A program made the position numbers and the translations under genes. The notes under the pieces were generated by a model that was not told the DNA's origin, did no database searches, and saw only the letters and a program-made list of their open reading frames with translations. A stretch of 64,000 bases of DNA from DASRDR01 sp044867785 (GTDB taxonomy: Bacteria > Methylomirabilota > Methylomirabilia > Rokubacteriales > DASRDR01): contig JBIOVM010000175.1 in the NCBI GenBank assembly GCA_044867785.1, positions 1-64,000 on the forward strand. Reading direction: 5' to 3'. Below, in pieces: positions 42,317-51,282 of the stretch; the first letter of the stretch is position 1, and every line of letters starts with the position of its first letter.

Positions 42317-43738
42317 ATGCGCTTCTTGAAAGTGGCCCTGATCGGGCTGGGCCTCGGCGCGACCCTCGCGCTGGCCCCCGACGCACGGGCTGACCTGAAC
42401 GCCGTCGCCCAGGCCATGGGGGCGGACCGGCTCGACAGCATCCAGGTGTCCGGCGCGGGCTATGCCTACGCGGTCGGCCAGGCATACCAGCCGGGCGAGG
42501 CCTGGCCCAAGCTGAACCTCCCGCGGTACACGCGCGTCGACGACTACGCCAAGGCGGCCTACAGCTTCGACTACGCCTTGAGCCGGGCCGAGGTGCGAGG
42601 CGGCGGCGCGATCCCTCAAATCGGCGAGGTGCGGCGCACCGGCGGCGTCGCCGGCGACCGGGGGTGGAACGTCGTGTACCCGCAAGGGACGGCCGCCCAG
42701 GCGGGCGCGGCCGCCTTCCAGCACGACCTCTGGGTGAGCCCCCACGGCGTCGTCAAGGCGGCGCTGGCGGACCAGGCCGTCATGAGCGGCTCGACGTTCG
42801 AGATCGTGCGCGCGGGTCGCTTCCGGGCGCGGGCCCTCGTCAACAGCCAGAACCTGGTCGAGAAGGTCGAGTCCTGGATCGACAACCCGGTGCTGGGCGA
42901 CATGGCCGTCGTCACGACCTATGCCGACTATCGCGACCACGGGGGCGTGAAGTTCCCCGCCCGCATCACGCAGGCCATGGGCGGCTATCCGGTGCTCGAG
43001 CTGAACGTGGCCGAGGTCAAGGTCAACGCGGGGAGCGTCGTCGCGCCGCCGTCCATCGCCCCGGCCGTGGTCGAGGTGAAGGTGGACAAGGCCGCGGAGG
43101 GGGTGTGGTTCGTCCACGGGGGCTCGCATCACAGCGTCGCCGTCGAGATGCGCGACCACGTCGTCGTGATCGAGGCGCCGCTGGGGGACGCCCGGGCCAA
43201 CGCCGCGCTGGACGCGGTGCGGAAGACCGTTCCCGGCAAGCCCATCCGCTACGTCGTTCCCACGCACCATCACTTCGATCACTCCGGCGGATTGCGGGCG
43301 GCTGCGGCCGCCGACGCCGTCCTCGTCGTGCCCGAGGGGAGCCGGGCCTTCTACGAGAAGGCCTACGCTGCGCCGCGGACGCTCAACCCCGACACGCTGG
43401 CCAAGGCCGGGAAGCCGGCGAAGTTCGAGACGTACCGGGACAAGCACGTGCTCAGCGACGGGTCCCGGACGATCGAGCTCCACACGCTCCGGGAGAACGT
43501 TCACGCCGAGGGTTTCGTCGTCGGCTACCTGCCGGCGGAGAAGATCCTGATCGTGGCCGACGCGTTCAGCCCGCGGGCCCCGGTGACGCAGACGCCGGCG
43601 AACATCAATCCGGCCACGAAGAACCTGTGGGAGAACATCGAGCGGCTCAAGCTCGACGTCCAGACGGTCCTCCCGATCCACGGCAGGATGGTGAAGGTCG
43701 ACGAGCTGAGGCTCGAGGCCGGCGCCGCCCGCCCCTGA
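42317..43738 (+). CDS. secreted metallo-beta-lactamase-fold hydrolase
   Basis: 473 residues from the ATG at 42317 after a GGGAGGA site; the frame is open to 42257 but lacks support. A signal peptide (RFLKVALIGLGLGATLALAP) ends near DARA-D. A ~240-residue N-terminal domain of the kind found in such secreted proteins precedes the MBL domain, whose zinc motif is VPTHHHFDHSGG (~314-325). Other ligands lie in LRENVHAEGFVVGYLP, ILIVADAFSP and TVLPIHGRMV. Likely periplasmic; substrate unknown. A good hairpin terminator follows. Confidence 0.88.
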   Translation: MRFLKVALIGLGLGATLALAPDARADLNAVAQAMGADRLDSIQVSGAGYAYAVGQAYQPGEAWPKLNLPRYTRVDDYAKAAYSFDYALSRAEVRGGGAIPQIGEVRRTGGVAGDRGWNVVYPQGTAAQAGAAAFQHDLWVSPHGVVKAALADQAVMSGSTFEIVRAGRFRARALVNSQNLVEKVESWIDNPVLGDMAVVTTYADYRDHGGVKFPARITQAMGGYPVLELNVAEVKVNAGSVVAPPSIAPAVVEVKVDKAAEGVWFVHGGSHHSVAVEMRDHVVVIEAPLGDARANAALDAVRKTVPGKPIRYVVPTHHHFDHSGGLRAAAAADAVLVVPEGSRAFYEKAYAAPRTLNPDTLAKAGKPAKFETYRDKHVLSDGSRTIELHTLRENVHAEGFVVGYLPAEKILIVADAFSPRAPVTQTPANINPATKNLWENIERLKLDVQTVLPIHGRMVKVDELRLEAGAARP

Positions 43739-43762
43739 TCCGGCCGGGCTCGAGGGACGGGA

Positions 43763-43793
43763 GGGCGGGACCCACGACCCGCCCTTCCATTTT
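43763..43793 (+). terminator. rho-independent terminator
   Basis: GGGCGGG-ACCCACGA-CCCGCCC followed by TTCCATTTT, 24 bases after the stop of the metallo-beta-lactamase-fold gene. A 7-bp G/C stem plus T-rich tail is a classical arrangement. Confidence 0.75.
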
Positions 43794-43874
43794 CGGAGGG
43801 CCCTCCCAGCGGTCGAGCAGGGGACCGTGAGGCCGCCGGCCGATCACCCCGACCGATAGTCGATCGAGCCCAGC

Positions 43875-44591
43875 CTACGAGGGGTTCGACGCGACGCCTT
43901 GCCCGGGCCGACGAGGATCCGCCGTTCGACGTTCGCCGGAAAGCCGGGCGATGAGCTCCAGGGGATCGTCCCAGTTCTCCTGGAAATAGGGCGAGTCGCG
44001 CTGGTCGCCGGGCCCATAGATGTGATTCCAGCGAGGGCTGACGCGGCCGCGGAAATACCGGACCTCCAGGTGCAGATGGCAGCCGGTCGCGCGACCGGTG
44101 GCGCCCACCCGGCCCAGCGCGTCACCGCGGGCGACGCGCTCGCCCGGCTCCGGGGGCGATTGAAGATGGAGATAGAGCGAGTAGAAGACGCGCCCCGTGA
44201 TCCAGGTGGGATGCTCGACGATGGCCATGTAACCCAAGCTGCGGAAGTCCGGATCCGAGCGTGATCGGATGCGGTCGACGATGCGGCCTTCCTCCAGCGC
44301 TCGGATCGGCGTCCCGCACGGCGCCACGATGTCGACGCCGGCGTGGGTCCGATTGCCGCGGGACGGGTAGGTCCCGTGTCGGTACTCACCCGGTCGACCA
44401 CCGGGCACGATCTCGATCGCCGCCCGGTCGGTCCGCATTCCGTCCGGCCTCGAAGGCTGCGATCCGCCGCCCGCGTCACCGGGCCCGAGCGCCGAGAGGT
44501 GCAGCGCCGCCAGCGCGGCGATGGTCGTGAACGCCGATCGCCACTCTCGCCGTCCTCGAGCCGAAGTCCCACCCATCTCCGGGATGCTCAT
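43875..44591 (-). CDS. M23-family peptidase (LytM domain)
   Basis: 238 residues. A hydrophobic segment (WRSAFTTIAALAALHLSALG) near residue 17-36 is a probable signal or membrane anchor. The LytM/M23 core has the zinc site HAGVDIVAPCGTPIRALEEG (H...D), a MAIVEHPTWITGRVFYSLYL strand and the catalytic GCHLHLEVRYFRG. A conserved GPGDQRDSPYFQENWDD tail follows. It would cleave peptidoglycan cross-links in the periplasm. Residues for zinc binding and catalysis seem intact. Confidence 0.88.
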   Translation of the reverse strand: MSIPEMGGTSARGRREWRSAFTTIAALAALHLSALGPGDAGGGSQPSRPDGMRTDRAAIEIVPGGRPGEYRHGTYPSRGNRTHAGVDIVAPCGTPIRALEEGRIVDRIRSRSDPDFRSLGYMAIVEHPTWITGRVFYSLYLHLQSPPEPGERVARGDALGRVGATGRATGCHLHLEVRYFRGRVSPRWNHIYGPGDQRDSPYFQENWDDPLELIARLSGERRTADPRRPGQGVASNPS

Positions 44592-44720
44592 CGAGCCGTC
44601 ATTCTCCTTGTCAGAGCCGCCATTTCTCTCGTTGTGACCGAGCTCCTAGGAATGGCCAACCTGGCGTCCCGATGACACGGTGACCGGCCACTCCCGATTC
44701 GAGCGCTGAGCCACCCCGCC

Positions 44721-44981
44721 CTAGGCGAGGGGCCGGGATCGTCCCACGATGGCGCGATAGATCGCAAGGAGCACGATCGCTCCGATCACCGCCATCACGA
44801 AGCCAGCGGGCTCCCCCTCGGCGTACCAGCCCGCCAGGCGCCCCAGGAAGCCCCCAATCAGAGCGCCCACGACGCCGATGACGATGGTCCCGATCATGCC
44901 GGCCGGATCACGCCCTGGCATCAGGAACCGAGCCACGACTCCGACGACGAGGCCAAACAGGATCCACGCGAGTATCCACAT
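44721..44981 (-). CDS. GlsB/YeaQ/YmgE-family membrane protein
   Basis: 86 residues from the ATG at 44981, after a GGAGGGAGGCGG purine-rich site. It has three membrane segments with the family glycine pattern: MWILAWILFGLVVGVVARFL, GMIGTIVIGVVGALIGGFLG and GFVMAVIGAIVLLAIYRAIV. The PGRDP motif between helices 1 and 2 is typical. These are small stress-associated inner-membrane proteins; function unclear. Confidence 0.92.
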   Translation of the reverse strand: MWILAWILFGLVVGVVARFLMPGRDPAGMIGTIVIGVVGALIGGFLGRLAGWYAEGEPAGFVMAVIGAIVLLAIYRAIVGRSRPLA

Positions 44982-45381
44982 GGGTTTCCGCCTCCCTCCA
45001 ATGAACCTAGGCTTACGCGGAGCAAGGGTGGTGCCACCGAGGGTTCCGTCGGCGGACGCTTGGCCGGATTGAGCCTGACAGCGATCGCCACGGTGCCCGG
45101 AGACACGGACGGCACGAGCGCTCACGTTCGCGGCCTTACGTTCGTCGTCCGCCACCAGCACGGGGCGGCGCCGAAAAAGGGGATCCCACCGGTCGAATCG
45201 GCCGGTCCGCCGGGCGCCGTGCGGCCCTCGGGCACCCTCGACGTCACGACGACGGTCGGCGCGGCACTGACCGGAGCGCAGGTCCTCGAGGTGCGCCCGG
45301 GGAAGTCTGCAATTCCGTTCGCGATTCAAGCGGGACAGCCCCGCCGCGTGGCACTGTCGTTGCAACCGGCACACTGGCGCC
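44982..45381. other. intergenic, divergent promoters expected
   Basis: No protein-like frame. It separates the divergent glsB-like and opgH-like genes, so it should hold both promoters. No clear consensus box was found. Confidence 0.4.
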
Positions 45382-47250
45382 ATGAGCGTGTTGCAGTGCG
45401 ACGGCCGAGCATCCGAAACCCGACAGGCTGACTCGTCGCGGGTGTCCGGGCGCGCCCCGGCGGCGCCGAATTCGGGCGAGCGCGCGGGGTGGCTCGCCTT
45501 CCTGGTCCTCACGATCACCTTCGGCGGCACGATCCTGTTCGGACGCATCGTCACCGCGCGTGGCGTGACGCTCGTCGACTTGATCGCCGTCGCCCTGTTC
45601 GCACTCCTGTTCGGCCACCTCGCGTGCACCTTCCTGCTCGCGATGGCGGGGTTCGTGCGAGCACGGCGGGGTCGCGTGAGCGATCGGCGGCACGCGATCC
45701 CGTCCACGCGGCCCGACGCGAGATCCCGGACGGCGGTGGTCATCGTGGTTCGACACGAAGAGATCCCGCGCGTCGAGGCGGGCGTTCGCGTGACATTCGA
45801 AACGCTCGCCGAGAGCGGCCCGCTCGACCCTTACACCCTCTTCGTTCTGAGCGACTCCACCGATCCGGACATCGCCCGGGCGGAGGAGCACGCCGTCCGC
45901 GCGCTGATCCGCCAACTCGGGGCGGTGGGACGCATCGTCTACCGGCGCCGGGCGACGAACGAGGGCCGCAAGAGCGGAAACCTGGCCGATTTCTGCGCGC
46001 GCTGGGGGGCCCAGTTCGACTACATGGTGGTGCTGGACGCCGACAGTCTCTTGGACGGGCGGACGATCCGCGAGCTGGTCCGGCGGATGGACGCCGCGCC
46101 GCGCATCGGCATCCTGCAAGTGCCGGCGCGCCCGGTCAACCGGGAATCGCTGTTCGGCCGCATCCAGCAGTTCGCGGCGGAAGTGTACGGGCCGCTGGTG
46201 ATCGGAGGGCTCGACTTCTGGCTCGGCAAGGCGGCGCCGTACCGGGGGCACAACGCGATCGTGCGGCTCGTCCCGTTCATGCGCCACTGCCGGCTGCCTC
46301 GCCTCCCCGGCCGGGCGCCGTGGGGGGGCGAGATCCTGAGCCATGACTTCGTGGAGGGCGCCTTGATGCGGCGGGCGGGGTGGGAGGTGCGCTTGGCCAC
46401 CGACCTCGGCGGGAGCTACGAGGAGGTCCCCGCGAACGTGATCGCGCATGCCGCGCGCGACCGCCGGTGGTGCCAGGGCAACCTCCAGCACTTGCGGCTC
46501 GTCGGCCTGCCGGGGCTCACCATGGCGAGCCGACTGACCTTCGTGGTGGGCGCGCTGGCCTACCTGTGCGCGCCGGCCTGGGCGCTGTTGGTTCTCATCC
46601 TCTCGCTGCGAGTCGGGCCCTCCTCGGGGACGACGCTCGAATTCGAGCCCATCCGATCGGATTGGCTTCTCCAGGTCCTGCTCGTGGCGACGGTCCTGTC
46701 GTTTCTGTTCGTGCCGAAGATCCTCGCGCTCGTGAGCCTCGCCGGCCGGCCCGGACGGATCCGGTCACTGGGAGGGATCCGGGCCGTCGTGGTCAGCGTC
46801 ATCGGGGAGAGCGTGTTCACGGTGCTCTTCACGCCCATCCAGCTGATCTTCCACACGCAGTTCGTGCTGGGGATCCTTCTGGGTCGCTCGGTGGAGTGGA
46901 CGGCTCAGACACGGCGCGACGCCAAGACCAGCTTGACGGACGCGATCAGGGTGCATGGGAGCCACACCGCACTCGCCGTGCTGGTCGGCGTGATCGCGTA
47001 CGCGGCGGATCCGATCCTGTGCCTGTGGCTCGGGCCCGCCATCGCGGGTCTCGGGCTGTCCATTCCGATCTCGATGCTGAGCAGCCATCGCCGATGGGGC
47101 CAGCGCGCGCGACGGCTGGGGTTCTTCCAGATCTCGGAGGAGATCGCGCCGCCTCGGCTGCTGCGCGCCTTGACCGCGAGGGGGGCGGCCCGCGCGATGA
47201 TGGGCGAGCCCGACGCGTTCGACCTGTCGGAAGGGCGCCTGACGGCCTGA
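45382..47250 (+). CDS. opgH: OpgH/MdoH-like glucan glucosyltransferase
   Basis: 622 residues, membrane GT2. Two N-terminal helices (WLAFLVLTITFGGTILFGRI; LIAVALFALLFGHLACTFLL) precede a cytoplasmic GT-A domain. That domain has TAVVIVVRHEEIPRVEAGVR, YTLFVLSDSTDPDIA, the DxD motif in MVVLDADSLLDG, the second acidic site in LSHDFVEGALMRRAGWEV, and the processive-enzyme signature RDRRWCQGNLQH (QxxRW-like). About five C-terminal helices follow. OpgH makes the beta-1,2-glucan backbone of osmoregulated periplasmic glucans. No opgG partner is next to it, so the product could be a related glucan. Confidence 0.88.
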   Translation: MSVLQCDGRASETRQADSSRVSGRAPAAPNSGERAGWLAFLVLTITFGGTILFGRIVTARGVTLVDLIAVALFALLFGHLACTFLLAMAGFVRARRGRVSDRRHAIPSTRPDARSRTAVVIVVRHEEIPRVEAGVRVTFETLAESGPLDPYTLFVLSDSTDPDIARAEEHAVRALIRQLGAVGRIVYRRRATNEGRKSGNLADFCARWGAQFDYMVVLDADSLLDGRTIRELVRRMDAAPRIGILQVPARPVNRESLFGRIQQFAAEVYGPLVIGGLDFWLGKAAPYRGHNAIVRLVPFMRHCRLPRLPGRAPWGGEILSHDFVEGALMRRAGWEVRLATDLGGSYEEVPANVIAHAARDRRWCQGNLQHLRLVGLPGLTMASRLTFVVGALAYLCAPAWALLVLILSLRVGPSSGTTLEFEPIRSDWLLQVLLVATVLSFLFVPKILALVSLAGRPGRIRSLGGIRAVVVSVIGESVFTVLFTPIQLIFHTQFVLGILLGRSVEWTAQTRRDAKTSLTDAIRVHGSHTALAVLVGVIAYAADPILCLWLGPAIAGLGLSIPISMLSSHRRWGQRARRLGFFQISEEIAPPRLLRALTARGAARAMMGEPDAFDLSEGRLTA

Positions 47251-47291
47251 GACGTCCCGCGCGGACGGCGCGCTCCCGGAGAGGCCGAGCG

Positions 47292-48185
47292 ATGGGCAGC
47301 CGGGCCAGGTCCGCCGGGAAAGTCCGGATCGGCGTCTCGGGCTGGCGCTACGCGCCCTGGCGAGGAGTGTGGTACCCGGCGGGCCTGCCGCAACGCCGCG
47401 AGCTGGAGTTCTGCGGACGGCACTTTCCGACCGTGGAGCTCAACGGCAGCTTCTATTCCCTCCAGCGCCCGGAGTCCTACGACGCCTGGTACCGCGACAC
47501 GCCGCCCGGCTTTCTGTTCGCCGTGAAGGGATCGCGATACATCACGCACTTTCTCAGACTCCATGCCGTCGAGACGCCGCTCGCCAATTTCCTGGCGTCG
47601 GGGCTCCTGAACCTGCGCGACAAGCTGGGACCGTGTCTCTGGCAATTCCCGGCCACGTTCGCCTACGACCGGGGCCGGCTGGACGGGTTCTTCCGGCTCC
47701 TCCCGCGGAGCACGCGGGAGGCGTTGGCGCTGGCGCGGAAGCGCGATGGGCGAATGATCGGCCGCTCGAGACTTGCCATCGACAGGGAGCGCCCCTTGCG
47801 CCACGCCGTGGAGGTCCGGCACCCGAGCTTCGTCGACGACGACTTCCGTTCGCTGGCGATGCGGCACGGCATCGCGGTCGTCGTCGCCGACACGGCGGGC
47901 AAGTGGCCCATGATGTTCGAGCCGACGTCGGACATGGTGTACGTGCGGCTGCACGGCGACGCCGAGCTGTACACCAGCGGGTATTCGGATGCGGCGCTGG
48001 ACGTCTGGGCGGACCGCATCCGGCGCTGGGCCCGGTCGGGGTGCGACGTCTACGTGTACTTCGACAACGACGCCAAGGTGAGAGCGCCCTTCGACGCGCT
48101 GAGCCTCATGTCCAGGCTCCGCGTCGACTGGCTGCCGAGCTCGCCCCGCCGGGACCGGCCCGGGCGGGCGCCCGGCGCGCGGTGA
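47292..48185 (+). CDS. DUF72-family protein
   Basis: 297 residues from the ATG at 47292. DUF72 TIM-barrel features are VRIGVSGWRYAPWRGVWYP, VELNGSFYSLQRPESYDAWY, FLFAVKGSRYITHFLRL, LGPCLWQFPATFAYD, AVEVRHPSFVDDDF, MVYVRLHGDAELYTSGYSD and VYVYFDNDAKVRAPFDAL. The family is widespread and its function unsettled. The gene is followed 31 bases later by polX on the same strand. Confidence 0.93.
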   Translation: MGSRARSAGKVRIGVSGWRYAPWRGVWYPAGLPQRRELEFCGRHFPTVELNGSFYSLQRPESYDAWYRDTPPGFLFAVKGSRYITHFLRLHAVETPLANFLASGLLNLRDKLGPCLWQFPATFAYDRGRLDGFFRLLPRSTREALALARKRDGRMIGRSRLAIDRERPLRHAVEVRHPSFVDDDFRSLAMRHGIAVVVADTAGKWPMMFEPTSDMVYVRLHGDAELYTSGYSDAALDVWADRIRRWARSGCDVYVYFDNDAKVRAPFDALSLMSRLRVDWLPSSPRRDRPGRAPGAR

Positions 48186-48216
48186 CCGCGAGCCGACGCG
48201 ACGGTAAGCTCGTGGC

Positions 48217-49944
48217 ATGGACCGCCTGGCGATCGCCCGACAGTTGCGCGAGATCGGACTTCTCCTCGAGCTCCAGGGGGGGAACCCGTTCAAGGCGCGG
48301 GCGTACGAGCGCGGGTCGCGGGCGCTGGAAACGCTCGCGGCCGACCTCGGAACGCTGGTGGATCAGGACCGGCTCACCGAGATTCCGGGAATCGGGCGGG
48401 CGCTGGCCGGAACGATCCGCGAGCTTCACCGGACCGGCCGGAGCGAGCAGCTCGAGCGGCTGCGAGCCGCGCTCCCGCCCGGCGCGCTCGAGCTCCACCA
48501 GGTGCCGGGTCTCACGGTCCCACGCATCGCCGCGCTCCACCAGGCGCTCGGGATCGCCTCGCTCCGGGATCTGCGGGCGGCGCTGGAAGCCGGTCGCGTG
48601 CGGGCCATTCGCGGCTTCGGGGCGAAGACGGAGGCCAAGCTCCTGGCCGGTCTCCGCCGGCTGGAGGCGCAGGGCGAGCGGTTCCTGCTCCATCGCGCGA
48701 CGGCCGAGGGCGAGCTGCTCGTGGCCCACGTTCGGTCGGCGACGGGCGTGGCCCAGGCGGAGCTCGCCGGGGCGCTTCGCCGGCGCGACGAGACGATCGA
48801 CCGGCTGGTCGTCGCCGTGGGAGCTGCCGACGCGGCCCGAGCTCTCGACCACGTGACCCGCTATCCCGCAGCCCTCGCGCCGCTCGCGCGCGCGGCGAGC
48901 GCCGTGACCCTCCGGCTGACGAGCGGCCTTCTCGTCGACGCCGAGGTGGCCGAGCCGCGCGCGTTCCCCGGGCTCCTCCACACGCTCACCGGCTCGGACG
49001 CTCACCGGGCCCGGCTGGGGGAGCGCGCGCGGCAGCGGGGTCTGGTGCTGGAGCGCCGGGGGCTCGCCGACGCGAAGAGCGGGCGGCGGCGACCGATCGA
49101 GACCGAGGCGGACCTCTACCGCCACCTTGGGCTTCCGTATCTGCCGCCCGAGGCTCGCGACGAGGCGGTGGACCTCGACGAGGCGGCCGATCGCTGCGGC
49201 GGCGCGGGACTCGTTCAGGAATCGGACATCCAGGGGATGGTGCATTGCCACACGGTCTACTCGGACGGCGCGGATACGGTCGAGGTCATGGCCCGGGCGG
49301 CGCAGGCCATGGGCATGCGGTATCTGACCGTCACGGACCACTCGCCGACCGCCTCGTACGCGGGCGGCTTGTCGCTGGACCGGCTCCGGCGCCAGTGGGA
49401 CGAGATCGCACGCGTGCAGGAGCAGGTGGCCGGCCTCACGATCCTCCGCGGCACGGAGAGCGACATCCTCGCGGACGGACGGCTCGACTATCCGGATTCG
49501 GTGCTGGAGCAGCTCGACGTCATCATCGCGAGCATCCACAACCGCCACCGCATGGACGAGGCGCTGATGACGCGACGGCTCGTCCAGGCGATGCGCCACC
49601 CCTGCTTCAAGATCTGGGGCCACGCGCTCGGACGCTACGTCCTCCGTCGCCCCCCCATCGCGTGCCGCATGGAAGAGGTGCTCGACGCGGCCGCGCAGTC
49701 ACGCGTGGCGATCGAGGTGAACGGGAACCCTCATCGGCTGGACATGGAACCTCGCTGGCAACGCGAGGCCGCGCGCCGGGGCCTTCGGTTCGTGGTCTCC
49801 ACCGACGCGCACTCCACCGCCGAGCTCCGGCACCTACGGTACGGGATCGACATGGCGCGCCGGGGGCTTCTGGCGCCGGCGGACGTGCTGAACACCCTGC
49901 CTCCGTCGGCCTTCCGGCAGGCCGTCAAACCGACCGGGGCCTGA
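48217..49944 (+). CDS. polX: PolX-type protein with PHP domain, polymerase site altered
   Basis: 575 residues in the order of bacterial PolX. A helix-hairpin-helix region (LTEIPGIGRALAGTI; LHQVPGLTVPRIAAL) is followed by an X-family polymerase palm/fingers (~95-315) and a C-terminal PHP domain starting at H343 (MVHCHTVYSDGADTVE). PHP metal ligands look intact (YLTVTDHSP, ILRGTESDI, IIASIHNRHRM, IEVNGNPHR, VVSTDAHSTAEL), so 3'-5' exonuclease/phosphodiesterase activity is likely. In the palm the usual R-R-x-x-E-T-V-G-D-x-D reads RRRDETIDRLVVAV, so one of the two catalytic Asp of the DxD is missing. Polymerase activity is therefore doubtful. Confidence 0.9.
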   Translation: MDRLAIARQLREIGLLLELQGGNPFKARAYERGSRALETLAADLGTLVDQDRLTEIPGIGRALAGTIRELHRTGRSEQLERLRAALPPGALELHQVPGLTVPRIAALHQALGIASLRDLRAALEAGRVRAIRGFGAKTEAKLLAGLRRLEAQGERFLLHRATAEGELLVAHVRSATGVAQAELAGALRRRDETIDRLVVAVGAADAARALDHVTRYPAALAPLARAASAVTLRLTSGLLVDAEVAEPRAFPGLLHTLTGSDAHRARLGERARQRGLVLERRGLADAKSGRRRPIETEADLYRHLGLPYLPPEARDEAVDLDEAADRCGGAGLVQESDIQGMVHCHTVYSDGADTVEVMARAAQAMGMRYLTVTDHSPTASYAGGLSLDRLRRQWDEIARVQEQVAGLTILRGTESDILADGRLDYPDSVLEQLDVIIASIHNRHRMDEALMTRRLVQAMRHPCFKIWGHALGRYVLRRPPIACRMEEVLDAAAQSRVAIEVNGNPHRLDMEPRWQREAARRGLRFVVSTDAHSTAELRHLRYGIDMARRGLLAPADVLNTLPPSAFRQAVKPTGA

Positions 49945-51112
49945 CCTCGACGGCTCCGGGAGGCTCCGTGACGCCGAAGGCCATCGCCAGGGCCCAGGCG
50001 AGGAACCCGGGCGTGACGATGGCGACCCGCCAGCTTCCGGTCAGCCCGTAGAGGAGGAGCGGCAGGGCTACGGCGCCGACGAGCCACGCCGGGCGTCGGA
50101 CCAGGCGCCCGCCGAGCCCCAGCAGCAGGAGCGGCGCCACCAGGAAGACGTACGACGCGTAGAAGCCGTAGTACGACCGGCGCGGCAGGAGATGGTCGAT
50201 CCCCGGGAAGAGGAGCACGGCGTCGAAGATCGCGGCGATCGAGGCGATGAGGAACACGACCGACGCCGCGGTCCAGAGCCCGCGCCGTCGGCCTCGGGAA
50301 TGCTGCGCGTGCCAGAAGGCGGCACACGCCGTGAGCGCGTGGGTCGCCGACGGGTACCAGATCACGGGATTGCCCCGCCATTCCCAGTCAGGAAGGCGGG
50401 GCACGACGAGCACGGACACCAGGGAGTGCAGGACTAAGGCGGCGAGGAGCGCCGCCCCCAGGGCCGGCAGCCGATCGGGGCGGGGGAAGACGGCCCGCAG
50501 GCGCGTTTCGCGGCCGCGATACCGCTCACCGACCGCCGCGAAGAGGATGAACAGGCTCCCGAGGAGCTCCGAGCCTTCCTCGAGCCGCCCGCTGCGCCAC
50601 CAGTCCCAGCCCGCGAGCTTCCCGTGCTCGGCGGCTTCCTGGATCGCGATGCTTCCGTAGCAGATGTAGCCGGCCGCCACCAGCAGGACGGCCCGCCATC
50701 GGCCGAACCGGCGCGCGAGGGCCAGGAGCGACCAGCCGAGCAGCGCCAGCGAGACGATCCCGATGGCGAGGAGCGGGGTCCAGCCCCAGTGCGCACTGAG
50801 GCGCTCGTGTATGGAGGCGACCTCGTCGATGGAGAGGCCGAGCGAGGGGAGTCCGAGCAGCGTCCACGCTCGGCGCTCCTCGGGGGGCGCCTCGCCCGCG
50901 ACCTCGAGCAGGAGCATCGAGCCGAGGAAGAGCAGAGCGCCCGACCACCAGACGCCGAGGTTGTTCTCGCTGGCCAGGTCGAGCCACGGTCGGACATGGG
51001 CGAGGACCGCGTGGGCCCGAGGCCAGAGGGGCTCGAGCCACGAGTACCAGGTCGACCCGGTGGCATGGACGAAGACGGCGCTTCCGAGGCAGCCCCACAG
51101 CCACCAGGGCAT
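49925..51112 (-). CDS. polytopic membrane protein, unknown function
   Basis: 395 residues from the ATG at 51112 (MPWWLWGCLGSAVFVHATGS). The longer upstream frame is low-complexity and overlaps the divergent gene's control region. About ten hydrophobic segments are seen, including VWWSGALLFLGSMLLLEVAG, LLAIGIVSLALLGWSLLALA, LLGSLFILFAAVG, ALGAALLAALVLHSLVSVLV and FYASYVFLVAPLLLLGLGG. A conserved-looking LGLPSLGLSIDEVASIHERL lies near residues 80-100. No transporter or enzyme motif is recognised. Its 3' end overlaps the convergent polX by 20 bases. Confidence 0.72.
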   Translation of the reverse strand: MPWWLWGCLGSAVFVHATGSTWYSWLEPLWPRAHAVLAHVRPWLDLASENNLGVWWSGALLFLGSMLLLEVAGEAPPEERRAWTLLGLPSLGLSIDEVASIHERLSAHWGWTPLLAIGIVSLALLGWSLLALARRFGRWRAVLLVAAGYICYGSIAIQEAAEHGKLAGWDWWRSGRLEEGSELLGSLFILFAAVGERYRGRETRLRAVFPRPDRLPALGAALLAALVLHSLVSVLVVPRLPDWEWRGNPVIWYPSATHALTACAAFWHAQHSRGRRRGLWTAASVVFLIASIAAIFDAVLLFPGIDHLLPRRSYYGFYASYVFLVAPLLLLGLGGRLVRRPAWLVGAVALPLLLYGLTGSWRVAIVTPGFLAWALAMAFGVTEPPGAVEVRPRSV

Positions 51113-51282
51113 GATCGTCGCCGCCCGCGGCGCCCCCGGCGCCGTCGATCCGCTCACGGTGTCGCAAAATACGCTCGACCGAAACGCCGCGTCAAGAATG
51201 CCCGGCGCGGCCGAGCGTGCCTGCGCGCGCGACGGCGTTTCGGTCGACGCGTCGCTCTGGTAGGCTACCTCCCGGAATCGCG

